From TWA4 sp051879215 (GTDB taxonomy: Bacteria; Bacillota; Clostridia; Lachnospirales; Lachnospiraceae), in NCBI GenBank assembly GCA_051879215.1, contig JBJELP010000079.1, positions 1-14,738 on the forward strand: a DNA stretch of 14,738 nt, written 5' to 3'. Both the position numbers and the translations under genes were made by a program. Below the pieces are notes generated by a model. The model worked only from the letters and a program-made list of their open reading frames with translations. It searched no databases and was not told the DNA's origin. The first letter of the stretch is position 1, and each line of letters starts with the position of its first letter. This document shows positions 14,537 to 14,738 of the stretch, piece by piece.

Positions 14537-14738
14537 TCAAAACAGAATCTGCAGAGGAAGACGCGTAATATCCTCTTTCTTTACATGCAGTTTTTCCATG
14601 CTGTATTCATCGATTGCGTCAACCAGCCACTGGTATACATTGGGGAATACAGATCCGGGACCACCCTGGGCGATACAGGGAATAAATCCCTTCGCTGTTC
14701 CTACTTCATCAAGCATTTTGTAAACACATTTTTTAACC
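14537..14738 (-). CDS. Second URO-D family protein, C-terminal 66 residues
   Basis: Reading in from the right edge on the minus strand, an open frame ends at a TGA at 14539-14537. Its 66 residues (VKKCVYKMLDEVGTAKGF, then IPCIAQGGPGSVFPNVYQ, then a tail ending LPLQILF) align along their whole length with residues 283-343 of the URO-D family protein at 12175-13224. IPCIAQGGPGS is identical and PLQ near the end is shared. The two are therefore paralogs in one transcription unit, separated by the MFS gene. The start, the promoter and most of the active site are outside the window. Confidence 0.85.
   Translation of the reverse strand, partial: VKKCVYKMLDEVGTAKGFIPCIAQGGPGSVFPNVYQWLVDAIDEYSMEKLHVKKEDITRLPLQILF

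Overview
The window looks like a chromosomal segment of a low-to-moderate G+C Bacillota (class Clostridia; a gut Lachnospiraceae- or Oscillospiraceae-type genome is my guess). Support comes from purine-rich AGGAG-type ribosome binding sites, TTGACA/TATAAT-type promoters with 17-18 bp spacers, a T-box leader ahead of leuS, a Firmicutes-type ~560-residue phosphohexomutase and a PucR-type regulator. I see no tRNA, rRNA, CRISPR array, insertion sequence or phage gene. Most of it is single-gene or two-gene transcription units separated by recognisable promoters and hairpin terminators.

Left edge (1-1180): the first 39 codons of an unknown membrane-anchored protein (minus strand), a ~107 bp imperfect palindrome, and a purine permease of the AzgA/PbuG type that has lost its N-terminal part. 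This is the only visibly damaged gene and may mark a rearrangement junction or an assembly join. Middle (1180-6620): phosphoglucomutase/phosphomannomutase, then leuS with its own sigma-A-type promoter and a T-box whose likely specifier is the Leu codon CUG, then, divergently, a phosphoribosyltransferase-fold protein with an altered PRPP loop. A compact module of opposed terminators closes that gene and the next operon.

6768-10306: two adjacent paralogous class I SAM-dependent methyltransferases, transcribed in the same direction as and downstream of glmS (glucosamine-6-phosphate synthase). The glmS leader is too short for a glmS ribozyme and carries only a small hairpin followed by T runs. 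glmS and the phosphohexomutase both feed amino-sugar and nucleotide-sugar synthesis for the cell envelope, but they are separate transcription units here.

10307-14738: the most interesting part. A PucR/CdaR-like regulator (plus strand) converges on, and overlaps by 10 bp, a minus-strand run encoding a uroporphyrinogen-decarboxylase (URO-D) family protein, a 12-helix MFS transporter and a second URO-D family protein cut by the window edge. URO-D family proteins of this sort are mostly not heme enzymes but relatives of corrinoid/thiol methyltransferases. Two such paralogs around a transporter with an adjacent ligand-type regulator suggest an uptake-plus-conversion (possibly demethylation) module for an unknown small molecule. 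No corrinoid protein or partner methyltransferase is inside the window, so the function stays open.
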